Below, piece by piece: positions 1 to 10,893 of a stretch of 64,000 nt of DNA. The stretch is from NCBI RefSeq assembly GCF_002234675.1, contig NC_019866.2, positions 9,639,261 through 9,703,260 on the forward strand. Reading direction: 5' to 3'. The position numbers and the translations under genes are program-made. The DNA is from Oryzias latipes. Lineage: Eukaryota > Chordata > Actinopteri > Beloniformes > Adrianichthyidae. The notes below the pieces were generated by a model. That model did no database searches and was not told where the DNA came from. It worked only from the letters and a program-made list of their open reading frames with translations. Positions within the stretch are counted from its first letter, which is position 1. Each line of letters starts with the position of its first letter.

Positions 1-55
1 GATTGGAATTGTTGCTGCATGAAGGCGTTTCTGACATCACTGCTGCTTCACTCAC

Positions 56-1010
56 CAGCTTTGCCAAGTCTGTTGACTTCTGCTTTGATCTTCTCCAGAA
101 CGTCTGACAGCGCTCTTCTGGTGACCCCAACACAAGGGTCGGTTTCCACAGTGACCTTGGACCAGTCCTTCATCTCTGAGGTCTTCAGTGGGAAGCAACA
201 TTTCATCACAACCATGCCACGTCAATCCTCTCACACCGCCTTTAGTACACGCTTACCACTGCAACGTGCTTCATGTCATCACTTTGGCTGGCAGAAATGC
301 GAAGATCTGTCTGACTGGTCTCCTCCTTCAGCTCCTGGATCTCCTGCTGGATCTCTTTGATCAAAGCCTCCACTCTCTTCTCCTCCTCTTTTTGTTTCTC
401 CTCGATTCCAGCAACAACCGCTCTGTGGGTCTTCTCCATGGCGTTTACGAGGGTGGAGAAGATCTTCTGGCTCTCGCGCACCTCGCGCAGGTAAGAACTC
501 TGACAGGAAATCCTCATTCAAATGAATATTTTTCAGGAATCAATGAATCCCATCATTCCATTTTTATGGACATTTCAACGTACCTTTTGAATGTCCAGAG
601 AATATTTTAGCCGGTCTATCTTCTGCAGTCTTTCCTGAATCATTTGTGTGACATCTAGAACCTGCACAGAAGAAAATCCAACATGAATAAACGTACAACC
701 TTCTGCTTTTGTCAGGTGTTAAAAACATTGACAAAACTGTTACCAGCTCATCGTCGGGTGTTTTCTGAGGTCTGACTTTTTTGTAGTTTTCAGCCACATT
801 TGCTAGGATGTGGTTGACACTGAGGTTAGGCTTTTCGGGGAATAACCGTCTGCACTCCGGACAGTATCTGGACTGGTGTCGCGACCAGAACTGGGAGAGG
901 CAGGACAAGCAGAAGCTGTGTCCACATGGTGTGGTCACGGGATTGGTGAAGATGTTTCTGCACAGGGAGCACAGGAAGTGCTTTTCGTGGAGGTTGACCG
1001 TTGATGCCAT
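56..1010 (-). CDS. TRIM-like RING finger protein, 5' exons only (partial)
   Basis: Four minus-strand exons join in phase: 744-1010, 584-661, 257-499 and 56-182; the gene continues off the left edge. Exon 1 starts at the ATG at 1008-1010 and gives 89 residues with a full C3HC4 RING: C14, C17, C29, H31, C34, C37, C50, C53. The next exons (26 and 81 codons) are charged and predicted coiled coil, and the last carries the KDWSKV region that precedes the B30.2 domain in fish TRIMs. RING proteins of this type are E3 ubiquitin ligases, often antiviral. No B-box is seen between the RING and the coil, which is unusual for a full TRIM. The donor and acceptor of every intron are GT-AG; the last intron is only 74 nt. 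The family is sure, the member is not. Confidence 0.8.
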
Positions 1011-2595
1011 ACTTAAAAAAAGAAAAGAAAACATTAATAATATATGATTTAAACTTGAAAAAGGGTTCATGTAAAGTTAACCTAAAAAAATGACAAGTAT
1101 GAGGAAACGTTTTTCTTTTCTGTCATAAAGATCCAGAGTGGCTGCTTACATAAAGGTGGGTTTGAGTTATATTTAAATGATTTTATGACACCAGGTCACA
1201 AAGTGATGTGACATGGTTTCATCTCTTTTAGAGTCTCCTTTTTAATTTGAGTCAGTATTTACACTTTGTTTTGCATTTAATGTCAAATTATACTACAGAA
1301 ACTTCAATTAGACCAACAGAATTTCGATAATTAAACAGTCTTATCAGTAGGGAAAGTAAACACAATTATTATTAATCTTTACATTAAACAAAATGAAATT
1401 TGCTGTATTCCATTCTGTTTTTACAGAGAACTGCTGAAGGGCATGAACTGAGCACGGACAAGAAAATGAACAGGAGTAGTAAACTGAAAATACGTTTAAG
1501 TGGACATGCCTCACATTCCTGCATGTGCAAATGATACAGTGCAGAAATGGCAATGGAAACTCTTGGTGAGAACTGAACATATAAAAGGAACAATCCCTGT
1601 TAATCATTACAGGTTTTATCATCACGGAGGAGTTATGTAAGCAGTCCGCTACGATAGTTTAAGCCTGTATCATTTGTAAAAACGAAAAAAATTATACATC
1701 ACTTTAGAGTCTAAACATAAAATATTAACGCATTAAACCTTGTTTGTTTGCCTTTTATTCAATTAAACTAAGTACAGAGCAAATGGTTTTTTAAATGGAA
1801 CTAAGCCCTGCCCCATTTTTTTCTTTTTGTCTGGGGTTTCTTTATGACTGTCATCATCATACAAGTTCCTTGTGTTCAAAGGCATCAAGGGCAGATAAAC
1901 TTAACGTCAATAGAGGCGGATAGATATGCAGTCAAACAGGAAGCCGCCATTTCAACAGAATACAGAGCAGAAACATCCAGAATCAAAGCATATGTTTCTC
2001 TGGGACTTTTATTTTTCACCTTTCTTAATTTGCCTCCGCAGTTTCTTCCACAATAGTTCTTTCATTGAGTCATAAAAGCCACTGGTTATGCAACAGGTGG
2101 GAATAACCAAGAGGAGTGACAGAAAAAGAAAGAAATTGTTTTCAAAATGGAAATAGATGTTCAGAAGTGATCAAGGTGAGAGCAGTCTTACCTGTTTCAG
2201 CTGACTTTTTTCCTTCACAGCACTGCTTGTATTTACAGTTTCAGGAGACTTGTCTACACTCGACAGGTGCTCTCAGGTGTCTGTGTGTTGTCTAAGAAAA
2301 GGGCCGTGCTGTAGTCGCCAGCAAATGAGCTTGTGGCTCCACCCATCACATCACCTGAGCTATGCTGCAGGTAAGGCAGAAGGAAATGCTGGAGTTTGAC
2401 AAACATGATAAGAATGCGCACACTGATTCCAAGATTCATTTATTTGTGGCATGTTGACTATTACACACTAAAATGTGAAAATATGTGAACCATATGCTCA
2501 AAAAAGAGACAAAACTACAGGAAAAGCGTAAAAAAGAAATTATTCCACAATAAATTCAAAATGAAATATCCTTTTCACCCCTAGACTGACATTGT
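1011..2595. other. Intergenic stretch between the TRIM-like gene and the GIMAP gene
   Basis: About 1.6 kb of AT-rich DNA with no convincing coding exon. On the minus strand a CAG followed by GTAAGA near 2191 could be the donor of an untranslated first exon of the TRIM-like gene. A TTTATT at about 2439-2444 is an AATAAA on the minus strand, well placed to end the GIMAP transcript. The short open frames here have no splice context or family match that I recognise. Confidence 0.4.
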
Positions 2596-3752
2596 TCATG
2601 TGCGTGAAGCTGCAAAGAAGCGATTGATGAAGATTGAGTTAAAGTTGAGTCGGACAGGTGGGGCCACTCTGTTCTCCATTCGCTTTATTGCCACCTGGGC
2701 GGTTCCTCCTGCAGATCCACCTACTGCTCCACCTATGATACCATAAAGCACCATCCCTCCTGGGCCCTCAATAGATCCAAAAAGTGCCCCCATCACAGCC
2801 CCAACTAGCATTCCGATCCCCAGACCCCTGGCCAGGGAAGTTCTGAGCCACTCGTTGTCAAGCTCTGCTTTGGCTTGGATCTCTGCGCTGATGTTGGCCA
2901 TGTACGTGTCCTTTTGGATGCACATTTCCTCTGCTAAGTACTGCTTCTCCATTTTACTCCAAGTCTTTTCTATTTCCACGGCCCTCTTCTTCCTCAATCT
3001 TTTCTCCTCCTTCTTCACGCTTTCCTCCGCCTTCTGGAACGTTCTGTTGGAGTAGTGGCCCCCACCTGATGACACCACCATCAGCTCAATCTTGCGCAGC
3101 AGCTCCCTGTCCTGGCTTCTGTCCCGCCAGTTCTTTTTAAAAATGTGAAATCGTCCTCCATACTTCTCAACCAGCTCTCTTAGATGCCAGTCAGTCTTCC
3201 GTACCTTGTTTTCCAAAGCAACTCCATCCAGATTCCCTTCATAGGCCAAAAGGACCATGCAGTTTTTCAAGCAGTTTTTGCCAAAGCGCTTCTTCAAATG
3301 CTTGGTGGTTTTCATGTCATTTGGGGAGATTTTATCCAAATCAAAAGCTACAAGAAAGGCATGAGGGCCAGGTATGCACAAGCACTTTGATCTCCTCAGC
3401 TCCAACACTCTCTTTACATGAGACATGTCCTTGTCATAGATGTTTGGTCCATTAATAACAGCCACTCTTCTACCAGCCAGCTCTCCCACATTTTTCACAC
3501 TTGTTGAAATGCAGCTTGTGTCATTTTCAAACACTTCCCTGCCAAGGATGGCATTACTGAGCTGGAACTGAGAGGGTCCGCTGCTTCCAACCACCATCAA
3601 CCTCAACTCTTTAGCAGCTCCTGCAGAAAAAGTGTGCATAAACAGACAAGATATGTATGCTTCCTCTTTATCTTCCAAAATTTTCATCACATCTTAAGAA
3701 TCTGTTGAACTTTTAAAATAAGAACATGCGTACCTTTGGTTCTTTTATCCAT
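2596..3752 (-). CDS. GIMAP/AIG1-like protein with a degenerate P-loop
   Basis: Two minus-strand exons, 3734-3752 (MDKRTK plus one base) and 2596-3620, join to give 347 residues. The small first exon has a GTACGC donor, and the main exon follows a TTTTCTGCAG acceptor. The body matches the AIG1/GIMAP GTPase fold seen in fish immune gene clusters: an N-terminal G domain, a helical charged middle (about 215-285) and a glycine-rich hydrophobic stretch (about 285-330) resembling a glycine zipper that could enter membranes. The P-loop reads GSSGPSQF at 18-25, so the GKS of the family has become SQF; the usual DTPG of G3 is also absent (INGPN instead). It probably does not bind GTP normally. It sits beside a TRIM-like gene on the same strand. 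The class is firm; the paralogue is not assigned. Confidence 0.82.
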
Positions 3753-4239
3753 CTGAGCAAAATGTTATGCTTCTCTTGCCTTTCTTCACCAGAATCATCT
3801 ACAACTTTTCATTCCCCTCATCTTTGGCAGTGGAGGCAGAGTTGAAGAGTTTTTATATCAGTTGGAAAAAGCCCTAAAGGTTGGCAGCCAGCAGTGACCA
3901 CAGTTATTGACATCTCTAGTAACATTCTTTCTCTAATTACAGAATCAATTAATATGTATTGAACCACATGATGTCGACCATAAGGGTAATGCTGAGAGCA
4001 TTTATAATATTCTTTGTGGGTGTTAAATGGCTCCTTTGTTTGGCTCACATACAGTACAGAAGGCAGATTTGTTCAGCCCACGCCACCAGCTCATCATCTC
4101 ATACTCTTTTGTGTGCTTGTTTATTTTGGTTTTTGCTATGAAATACATTCTAAATCAAACATTAGCTGACACAATTATGTAAGCCCGCCATACTATGTTT
4201 GTTTCTAGTTGGAGCTCAAAGCAATTGATGACTTATTTG

Positions 4240-4335
4240 ACTGTAGCTCAGTGGGCTGAACAGGCATCTGCCAGTTGGACGGTTGGATGATCCAATCACT
4301 GCCTTTGTTGGTCATTGTGTCCTTGGATAACATAT
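4240..4335 (+). repeat. tRNA-derived SINE head (fragment)
   Basis: TAGCTCAGTGG at 4244-4254 fits the polymerase III A box, and GGTTGGATGATCC at 4281-4293 resembles a B box at about the right spacing. The following TGTGTCCTTGGAT resembles the TGTCCTTGGGCAA body seen in fish repeats. The cloverleaf pairing is poor, so this is a decayed SINE head and not a working tRNA gene. Confidence 0.5.
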
Positions 4336-4868
4336 TTAGGCTCACTTTTGATTTGATTTTAAGAAAAATATTAAGATACTTGCAAGAGACATGTCGTATG
4401 AAAAATTATTTCATTTAATTTAAAGTGTATCTGTTCACCTATCAGTGTAAACTTGCAGAAAATGGTCAAATGTAAAAAATTTCATTGTGAGTTATTGCAC
4501 TATATGTATTCATTTTTGGATTATTAAATGGATTATTGTATGGATTATTAAAACTGTAGAGCACATGAGCTAAAATATTGTTAGCTAAGTTAGACCTAGT
4601 TCTAAAAAGATAATACTCAAACTGTAAATTAATTAAGATAATACATTGTATGCTAAATTGCAAAAAGCACAGCAGACACGATAGAGCAGCCATCCTGTTT
4701 CACCTCATCTGAATGGTTTGGTAAAACATCTCGATTTTGGAATTATCTACAAATATATCTCACAGGAAAGTTTGGGGATAATGTTACATTATCTTTATGT
4801 AGGAACTGGGATTTAACTTTAATAATATAATATGACATTCAGATGAAACACATTAAATAACCCTAATT

Positions 4869-4971
4869 ATAATATTGGCAAAATAGAGTGAAGTGGAAAA
4901 CGATGATTCGCTGTGGCGACCCCTGATGGGAAAAGCCGAAAGAGAAAGAAGAAGATAATATTGGCAAAATA
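4869..4971 (+). repeat. 5'-truncated LINE/SINE tail with a perfect target duplication
   Basis: The body 4886-4954 contains CGCTGTGGCGACCCCTGATG and AAAGCCGAAAGAGAAAG and ends in AAGAAG repeats, a 3' end common to fish L2-type LINEs and their SINE partners. It is flanked by identical 17-bp copies of ATAATATTGGCAAAATA at 4869-4885 and 4955-4971. Direct repeats of this length are the mark of target-primed reverse transcription, and their identity argues for a recent insertion. Confidence 0.75.
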
Positions 4972-5324
4972 TTAGATACCAAAGAGAAAATGGTCAGGAA
5001 CAGTCTCATTAATGAGAAAATATTAAGAAATAGATTTAAAATGTATATGGCCTCTATAGAAAAATTCAAATGTATATAATTGAATGTTTTTACATTTATT
5101 AATTCTAATTAGCAGATTTTTTATTTTTCTTTTAATTGTCTTTTTTATTTTACTTCATTTTTTTGTTGGGTTAATTATTTTGGTAAGATATATTGATAAA
5201 CTGTTTATGTACTTTGATTTGTTCGAGGACATTTTTCATGTAAATTTAACTGGTATTGGTTTTTGGATTTTGTCACAATAAAAAAGTACGGTAAAACAGC
5301 GCCACTCTGTGGACAAACTATGTA

Positions 5325-5400
5325 CTACTGAACGACGTACTTCCGTGTTTTCCGGATATGACGGACGTCACGCATGCGTCATGGGTTTTAACGCTGCTGC
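5325..5400 (+). promoter_or_regulatory. Probable rsad1 promoter core
   Basis: A short GC-rich cluster in AT-rich surroundings holds an ETS-type ACTTCCG (5339-5345), CCGGAT (5352-5357), GACGTCA (5364-5370, CRE/ATF-like), CGCATGCG (5371-5378, NRF1-like) and TGCGTCAT (5375-5382). There is no TATA box at a fitting place. It lies about 150 bp before the rsad1 start codon and looks like a housekeeping promoter. Confidence 0.5.
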
Positions 5401-5526
5401 TATTAGTTTTGAAGTGCGACCTGAGTTAGCTTCTTAGCTTCTGGAGTTAAAAAATGAAACATATAATTCTATTTGGGTTTTTGTTAAAGAAATGTCTTTG
5501 AGCTGAGTTTGCTCTTGAACCCCAAA

Positions 5527-8148
5527 ATGATTAGAAGCACGTGTTTTCCGCTCCGTTGCGTCCTCTTTCGCTTCTTCCGCAGCTTCTCCCGTGAAGTCCG
5601 GACAGATCATGTTCGTGAATGTGCCTCCAAACCTGACCTCACACGGGAAGCTTCTCTATACGTTCATGTGAGCTGCAGGGAATTTGTTAGATTCAACACA
5701 TGCATAGTAGGCCTATGACCTCATAATAATTAATGCTACATATCTGCCCCCCATATAGTGGCCTTATTGTCTTAGGAGATGCTCCTACTGCAACTTTAAC
5801 AAGTATATTCCCAGAGAAAACAAGGACAGCATCATGACTGAGTGCCTTCAGAGGGAAACTGAGACGTTGCTGCACCTCAGTCAAGTTTCCTGGTATTGGT
5901 CACGATCTTCTCTCATTTATCCTGTCAGTAGAGTAAACACTATTCTCTAGTCATGTGTCTTTGACTTGTAGCATCACCTCAGTGTTCTTTGGTGGTGGCT
6001 CTCCAAGCCTGGCTGACCCGTCCACCATAGCCGCAGTCCTCGAGACGGTTTCCAAGCAGGCGAGCCTCTCAGATCAGGCTGAGGTTACACTTGAGGTCAA
6101 CCCGACTCCTGCAGGGAGGATGAAGTTGGAAGGATTTCACCTTGCAGGGGTGAACCGTTTTTCCGTTGGGGTGCAGGTAAATGTTATCTCTGGATTCCCT
6201 TCATCCGGTGTTTGCAGGCTTTGAGAAACTGTTTTCTTTGCAGTCTTTGCAGGATGAGGACTTGAGAAGTCTGGGAAGAGACCACAATTCACAAGAGGCT
6301 TTGCAAACTATTGAAGAGGCCAGGAGGCTGTGTCCTGGTAGGGTGTCAGTGGACGTGATGTTCGGACTACCCAAGCAGACAGCTGCATCCTGGGAAGACC
6401 AGCTGTCCAAACTCTTTACTGTGTGTGATGACCACGTGTCTCTGTATCAGCTGACCCTTGAGAGAGGGACGCAGCTTTTTAAACAAGTGCAAAGTGGAGA
6501 AGTGAGCATGCCTGCAGAAGAAGTGACTGCAGAGATATACCAACATGCCAGAGAGACTCTTCACCAGCATGGCTTTGTTCAGTATGAAGTGTCAAATTTT
6601 GCCAGAAATGTAAGTTTTCTTTTTAGCAGAATGAAGTTTAGCATTTACAAATTTCTGGAAAAGGCAGGGAAATCATGTAAAATATGAAAGAAAATCATTA
6701 TTTAATGTTTCAAAAAAGAGCTTCCAACACGCTGCATTGATGGGATTTCAATTTACAAGTTCACAATTTTTAGTCAGAATTGAGCACAATTTAAATAAAA
6801 ACATTGTTTTTGTTCTAACAAACAATTTTAACATAAGTGATGCAAACTATAGATGAAAAGGAAACTTTAAATAAAAAGAGAATAAAATATAAAAAGAAAA
6901 AACCTTGACAGAAAAGAGGTTTTTGTCTAAAAAAAACGACTTAAAAGAAAAATCTTTCAAAAACTCACATGAATGATTGTGTTAAAAGAAAGATTGTCTA
7001 GATCTGGTTGCTGCCACGTTTATCAGCTATATGATGCTCAAAATGATTTGACTCCATATTTGTGTTGATTAATCCTCATTGCAGTTCATCATCTTGGCAG
7101 ATGGCCCCTTTCCTTCAGTCCATATTGCTTGTTAAGATGTTTGCTGTGAGTAACACTTTTTCTTGTGTGTAGAACTCAGAGAGCGATCACAACTTGAGCT
7201 ACTGGAGAGGAAAGCAGTACATCGGTGTTGGTCCAGGTAAAACTTTCACCACTGAAAGAAACTAAATCTCTTCGTTGTGGTTCTGAAAGCTGTTTTGTGC
7301 AATAGGAGCACACGGGCGGTTCGTTCCTCTTGGGGAGGGTGTAGTTGCCCGGGAGGCCCGCACTCAGACTCTGGAGCCTGACGCCTGGATCCGTGAAGTC
7401 CAACAGATGGGACATGGCACGCGGAGGCGAATACTCATGAGCCGTCTTGACCTGTGAGCTGTAGCGCTTGCATTGGTGTTGTGTTTTGTAATCAATATTT
7501 TTGGCATTTGCACAAGAAGAGAGCTGCAGAAATGTCCTGACCGTGTGAGTTGTAACAGTGAAATCACAGCTCGTCCACAGGCAGTGTGGGCAGCAGAGGC
7601 CTCCGGGTCCCTTGAACATTCTGTCCCGATGAGATGCTTTCATCAGATTCGTCCTTGAGGCTTTTCATTCTGAATGGCTGCCGTTTGACAGGTTGGAGGA
7701 GGTGTTGGTGATGGGGATGAGAATGGCTGAAGGCATTAGTCACAAGGTATACACACTGTGAATATTTGATTTCCCTTATAAAATTCTCCATCATCAAGGA
7801 TGGTCAGTATTCAGTATTTTTTCATTTATTTTCAGCACTGGGACGTGTTTTGCCCTCAAATGGGCCTTCGTGAAGTATTTAGTGAATCTATGTGTGTCCA
7901 GGAGCTGCTGCAGGGCGGACAGCTCATTCTGGATGACAGGTGATTATTGATAATAACTGCCATTATCTGCATCCTTAAAAAAACAGAAAACAATAAACAG
8001 TTGCTTGAATGTAAAATTGTGATATTATTTTGGCAGTTGACATTTTTTTCTTTTGGGTAGGGGTCTGCGCTGCACGTGGAATGGCCTGGCATTACTGGAC
8101 TGTTTTCTTCCAACTCTCCTGGCAGAGCTGCAAGGACAAACGCTTTAG
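5527..8148 (+). CDS. rsad1: Radical SAM protein RSAD1 (HemW-like, mitochondrial)
   Basis: Nine exons: 5527-5667, 5759-5892, 5972-6176, 6244-6609, 7173-7236, 7306-7453, 7692-7746, 7836-7939 and 8061-8148 (stop 8146-8148). They give 434 residues; human RSAD1 has about 440. All introns are GT-AG and in phase. The N-terminus is arginine-rich and free of acidic residues up to S21, as in a mitochondrial presequence. The radical SAM cluster motif is C51-x3-C55-x2-C58, followed by [11 protein letters not shown] (about 95-105) and the HemW-type FGLPKQT and SNFARN segments. HemW proteins bind heme and an Fe-S cluster and are thought to hand heme to acceptors; they are not true coproporphyrinogen dehydrogenases. 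The start is the first ATG, which opens the presequence. A polyadenylation signal AATAAA lies at 8357-8362. Confidence 0.95.
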
Positions 8149-9972
8149 ACACAGATCTCTGTGTACAGCGGCGAGCAATTACAGACCCAGACCTACAATG
8201 GAAGTTACAACTAAAAGATCAAGAGGCATTTTGGTTTTAGGTCTCTTTGAAGCTGACAGGGTGATATGTGAAGAGAAAAAAAATGTTCAACACTTGTAGT
8301 TGACACAGAAGCAGGCATAGTTCAGAAATCTCTGATCTCCTAAAGAATTGTTTTTTAATAAAAATATTTTTCATATGCCTGATTGATTTTCTTCCTTTTT
8401 TTATGGGGAACACCAAAAACCCGACTTTAAAAAAAATCTGTCTTATTTAAACATAAAAAACGTTTTGACATTTAGCTGTTTCATCCTAGTCTTGCAGTTT
8501 TTGTAAGAAATATTCATTCAATAATAATTATTTTTAAAGCTTCTGGTATGTTCTGATCAGATGATTTCTTTGTCAACATACGTGAAATAAATGTAAAAAA
8601 AATATGATATTTAGACAAAATGAAATCCTTCCCTCCATACTCCTACTGGACAAAGAAAAAACATGATTTTACCTTGAATCTCAAAGTATTAGAATTTATT
8701 ACATTGGAATGCTACCTAATTATTTTATTGTATCCATTTACTAAAAAATGTTTTTATAAGCATACATAAGGCAAGTCCAAATTGAACTCAAAGCCACAGC
8801 CAAGCTCCTGTATATTTTAGCCAAAAAGGATGCTGCGATCATATCTGACTTAAAAAAAAGAAGAGTGTATATCTGAATTAGAAGAAAAACACGCCCATAT
8901 TATTGTTTCTTTACTGCCTTGTTAGACATTTAGGATGAGGTCTGGGAAATATTTTCTTCTGGGGATGAAAATCTTTGGTTCTGCTTATTTCACTCATTGT
9001 GTCAGGACTTTCAAAAGGACAGACTTCAAACCAGCAAAAGCACAGAAACTTTATGGATCCGTATTCATCCATGATCTAATCAATAACCTCTGGCCATAAA
9101 TTTGAATTATTCACTATTTCTCCTTTTTTCCTTGTTTTTATGGGAAAGAAGTAATAAATTCACTCCTGTACATTCTTCATTATTTGCTGACCTTCAAGAT
9201 CTGCAGGATGGATTGAAGTCCTTGATCTTTAAAAGAGAAGTGCACTAGGTTCCTAAATAAGTGAGCTTAAAATATTACATTGGAAAAAATGTAGCCAAAC
9301 AGGTCTGGATGTGATCGAATTAAACTAAAATTTGAATTGTAGATGGGGAACTTTTGGATTTTAACATTAACTGAAACGTGTTTCATTAAAATGTTGAAGA
9401 TAATTCGAAACGTAGAATCAGATTTATCCTGTAAAAGTGCGATTGTTCAGTCGTTTCTCCTACATAGATTTTTCCACCCACCCTCTGCTCACAAATGATG
9501 CTTCAACACCTTATTCCCTGATAATAATATTAATACCGGTTACCATGGTGACTCAAGAGCATCTGCAGGCTCCGCATCAGACTCTGCATCAGCACGACTC
9601 TCCTCTTCCTGGTGGGCTGTCTGAAATGTGAAGGACGTTTTACGCACCATCATGAATACTTGAAGATGCTCGAAGTTCATGTCTGACTCACTCCGTAACC
9701 CCCTCATCCCCCAGCACACTCACATACACTCACACACACCTCTACTTTTTTGATGACGTCAATGCGCACAATTCATGCTTCCATGGCATGGTCATCTAAA
9801 TTGATGACATATAGGATGGAAAAAGCAACAAATCTCTTAGAAAAAAGTATTTTATTAAACGGTTATTACAGGTATAAAGCGCACTGGTCCAGCCAGCTGC
9901 CAGAGTATAACTCTTTACGTAAAGGACATTGCAGCATACTACTACAATATGTTTGTCGAGAGACACCACGAT
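8149..9972. other. Intergenic stretch between rsad1 and the RASD gene (tail to tail)
   Basis: Holds the rsad1 3' UTR with AATAAA at 8357-8362, then about 1.4 kb of AT-rich DNA without gene signals, a short CA/CT-rich run near 9715-9742, and TTTATT at 9851-9856, which reads AATAAA on the minus strand and probably ends the RASD transcript. I see no RNA gene or clear repeat. Confidence 0.45.
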
Positions 9973-10893
9973 TCATTGAATCTGACACTTCTCGGGTTTT
10001 TTCTGTTTGGTACTTGATCCAAGCACCAGTTTTAGGTCGCTGGTGAAACTCGGGCGGCGCGCCAGCGGGTCCACTGCGGCACAGGGCGCAGCGTGCTCCC
10101 GCAAATGCATCCTCCTCCTCCTCCTGCCCCGCTGATCGACGCACAGCGACTGGTACGTAAGGATGGATACGATCTGATGCCGCGACGGGCTGGTCTCATT
10201 GGGGAGTCCGCCGAGGCTGGCCAGAGCCCGGAAGCATCCCTGCAGCCCGGTGCCGGTTTTGGCCGACGCTTCAAAGAATGGGACGTCCTCTCCGAGGATT
10301 TCCGTCACATCCGAGCGCGTGACGGCTCTGTGTGCGTCCAAGTCCGCTTTGTTCCCGCACACCACCGCTGGCACCATCCTGGGATGGTTTGATTTGAGTA
10401 ACTTTGCTTTTGCTGCTCGTATTTCTGCGAGCAGCTCATGGATTTCATTTAAAGAGTCTCTGTCATCCAAACTGAAGACGAGGAGAAAAATGTCACCTGC
10501 AGAAAAAGAGATTAAAGTTCAGGGTTTGTCTCTTCTTTAATAGCACATTTCAGGGTGTGGTCAGTTTTTCTCACCTGTCAGAATGGATAATCTCCGCTTT
10601 GCGGGGAAGTCCCTCTCACACGCCGCATCCAGAACATCCACCTGGTACGCCTCTCCACCTATGAAGAAGAGCTTTCTGTAGAAGTCTTCCGCCGTTGGTT
10701 TATAGTGCTCCTCAAACTCCTCACACAAGAACCGCCGAATAATATTACTTTTTCCAACTCTAGGCGCCCCGAGAACAACTAATCTGTGACAGTTCCTGCG
10801 GCTGGTCAGACCCGTTAAATCCACGGACCGGTCCATGATTTCATCAGCAGCCTGGACGCTGCCTCTGGAGCTTGAAGACCTGCGCTTTACCAT
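9973..10893 (-). CDS. RASD-family (Dexras/Rhes-like) Ras GTPase with altered switch II
   Basis: Two minus-strand exons, 10575-10893 and 9973-10496, give 280 residues, close to human RASD1 (281). Motifs: P-loop GAPRVGKS at 42-49, the RASD signature RRLSILTG around the exon junction, NKAD at 155-158, EASAK at 182-186, a basic C-terminal extension with LARRPSFTSDLK, and a C-terminal CQIQ that fits a CaaX prenylation box. RASD proteins are membrane-bound Ras-like regulators of G-protein and adenylyl cyclase signalling. The switch II motif, DTSG in RASD1/2, reads DAAC at 89-92, so the glycine that contacts the gamma phosphate is gone. The frame stays open upstream to an ATG at 11295, but starting at 10893 gives the family length. 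It may be the fish-retained third RASD paralogue; I leave the symbol open. Confidence 0.88.

Larger units (their letters stand above)
3753..5320. other. Intergenic stretch between the GIMAP gene and rsad1
   Basis: Very AT-rich DNA between two divergently transcribed genes. Apart from the SINE head near 4.24 kb and the retroposed tail at 4.87-4.97 kb, I see no gene, RNA or conserved motif. Confidence 0.4.

Noticed and set aside
1844-2056. 70-codon frame between the TRIM-like and GIMAP genes
   Set aside because: AT-rich with no family similarity and no splice context.
4244-4315. A functional tRNA gene
   Set aside because: A- and B-box-like words are present, but the stems do not pair into a cloverleaf and the body continues into SINE-like sequence.
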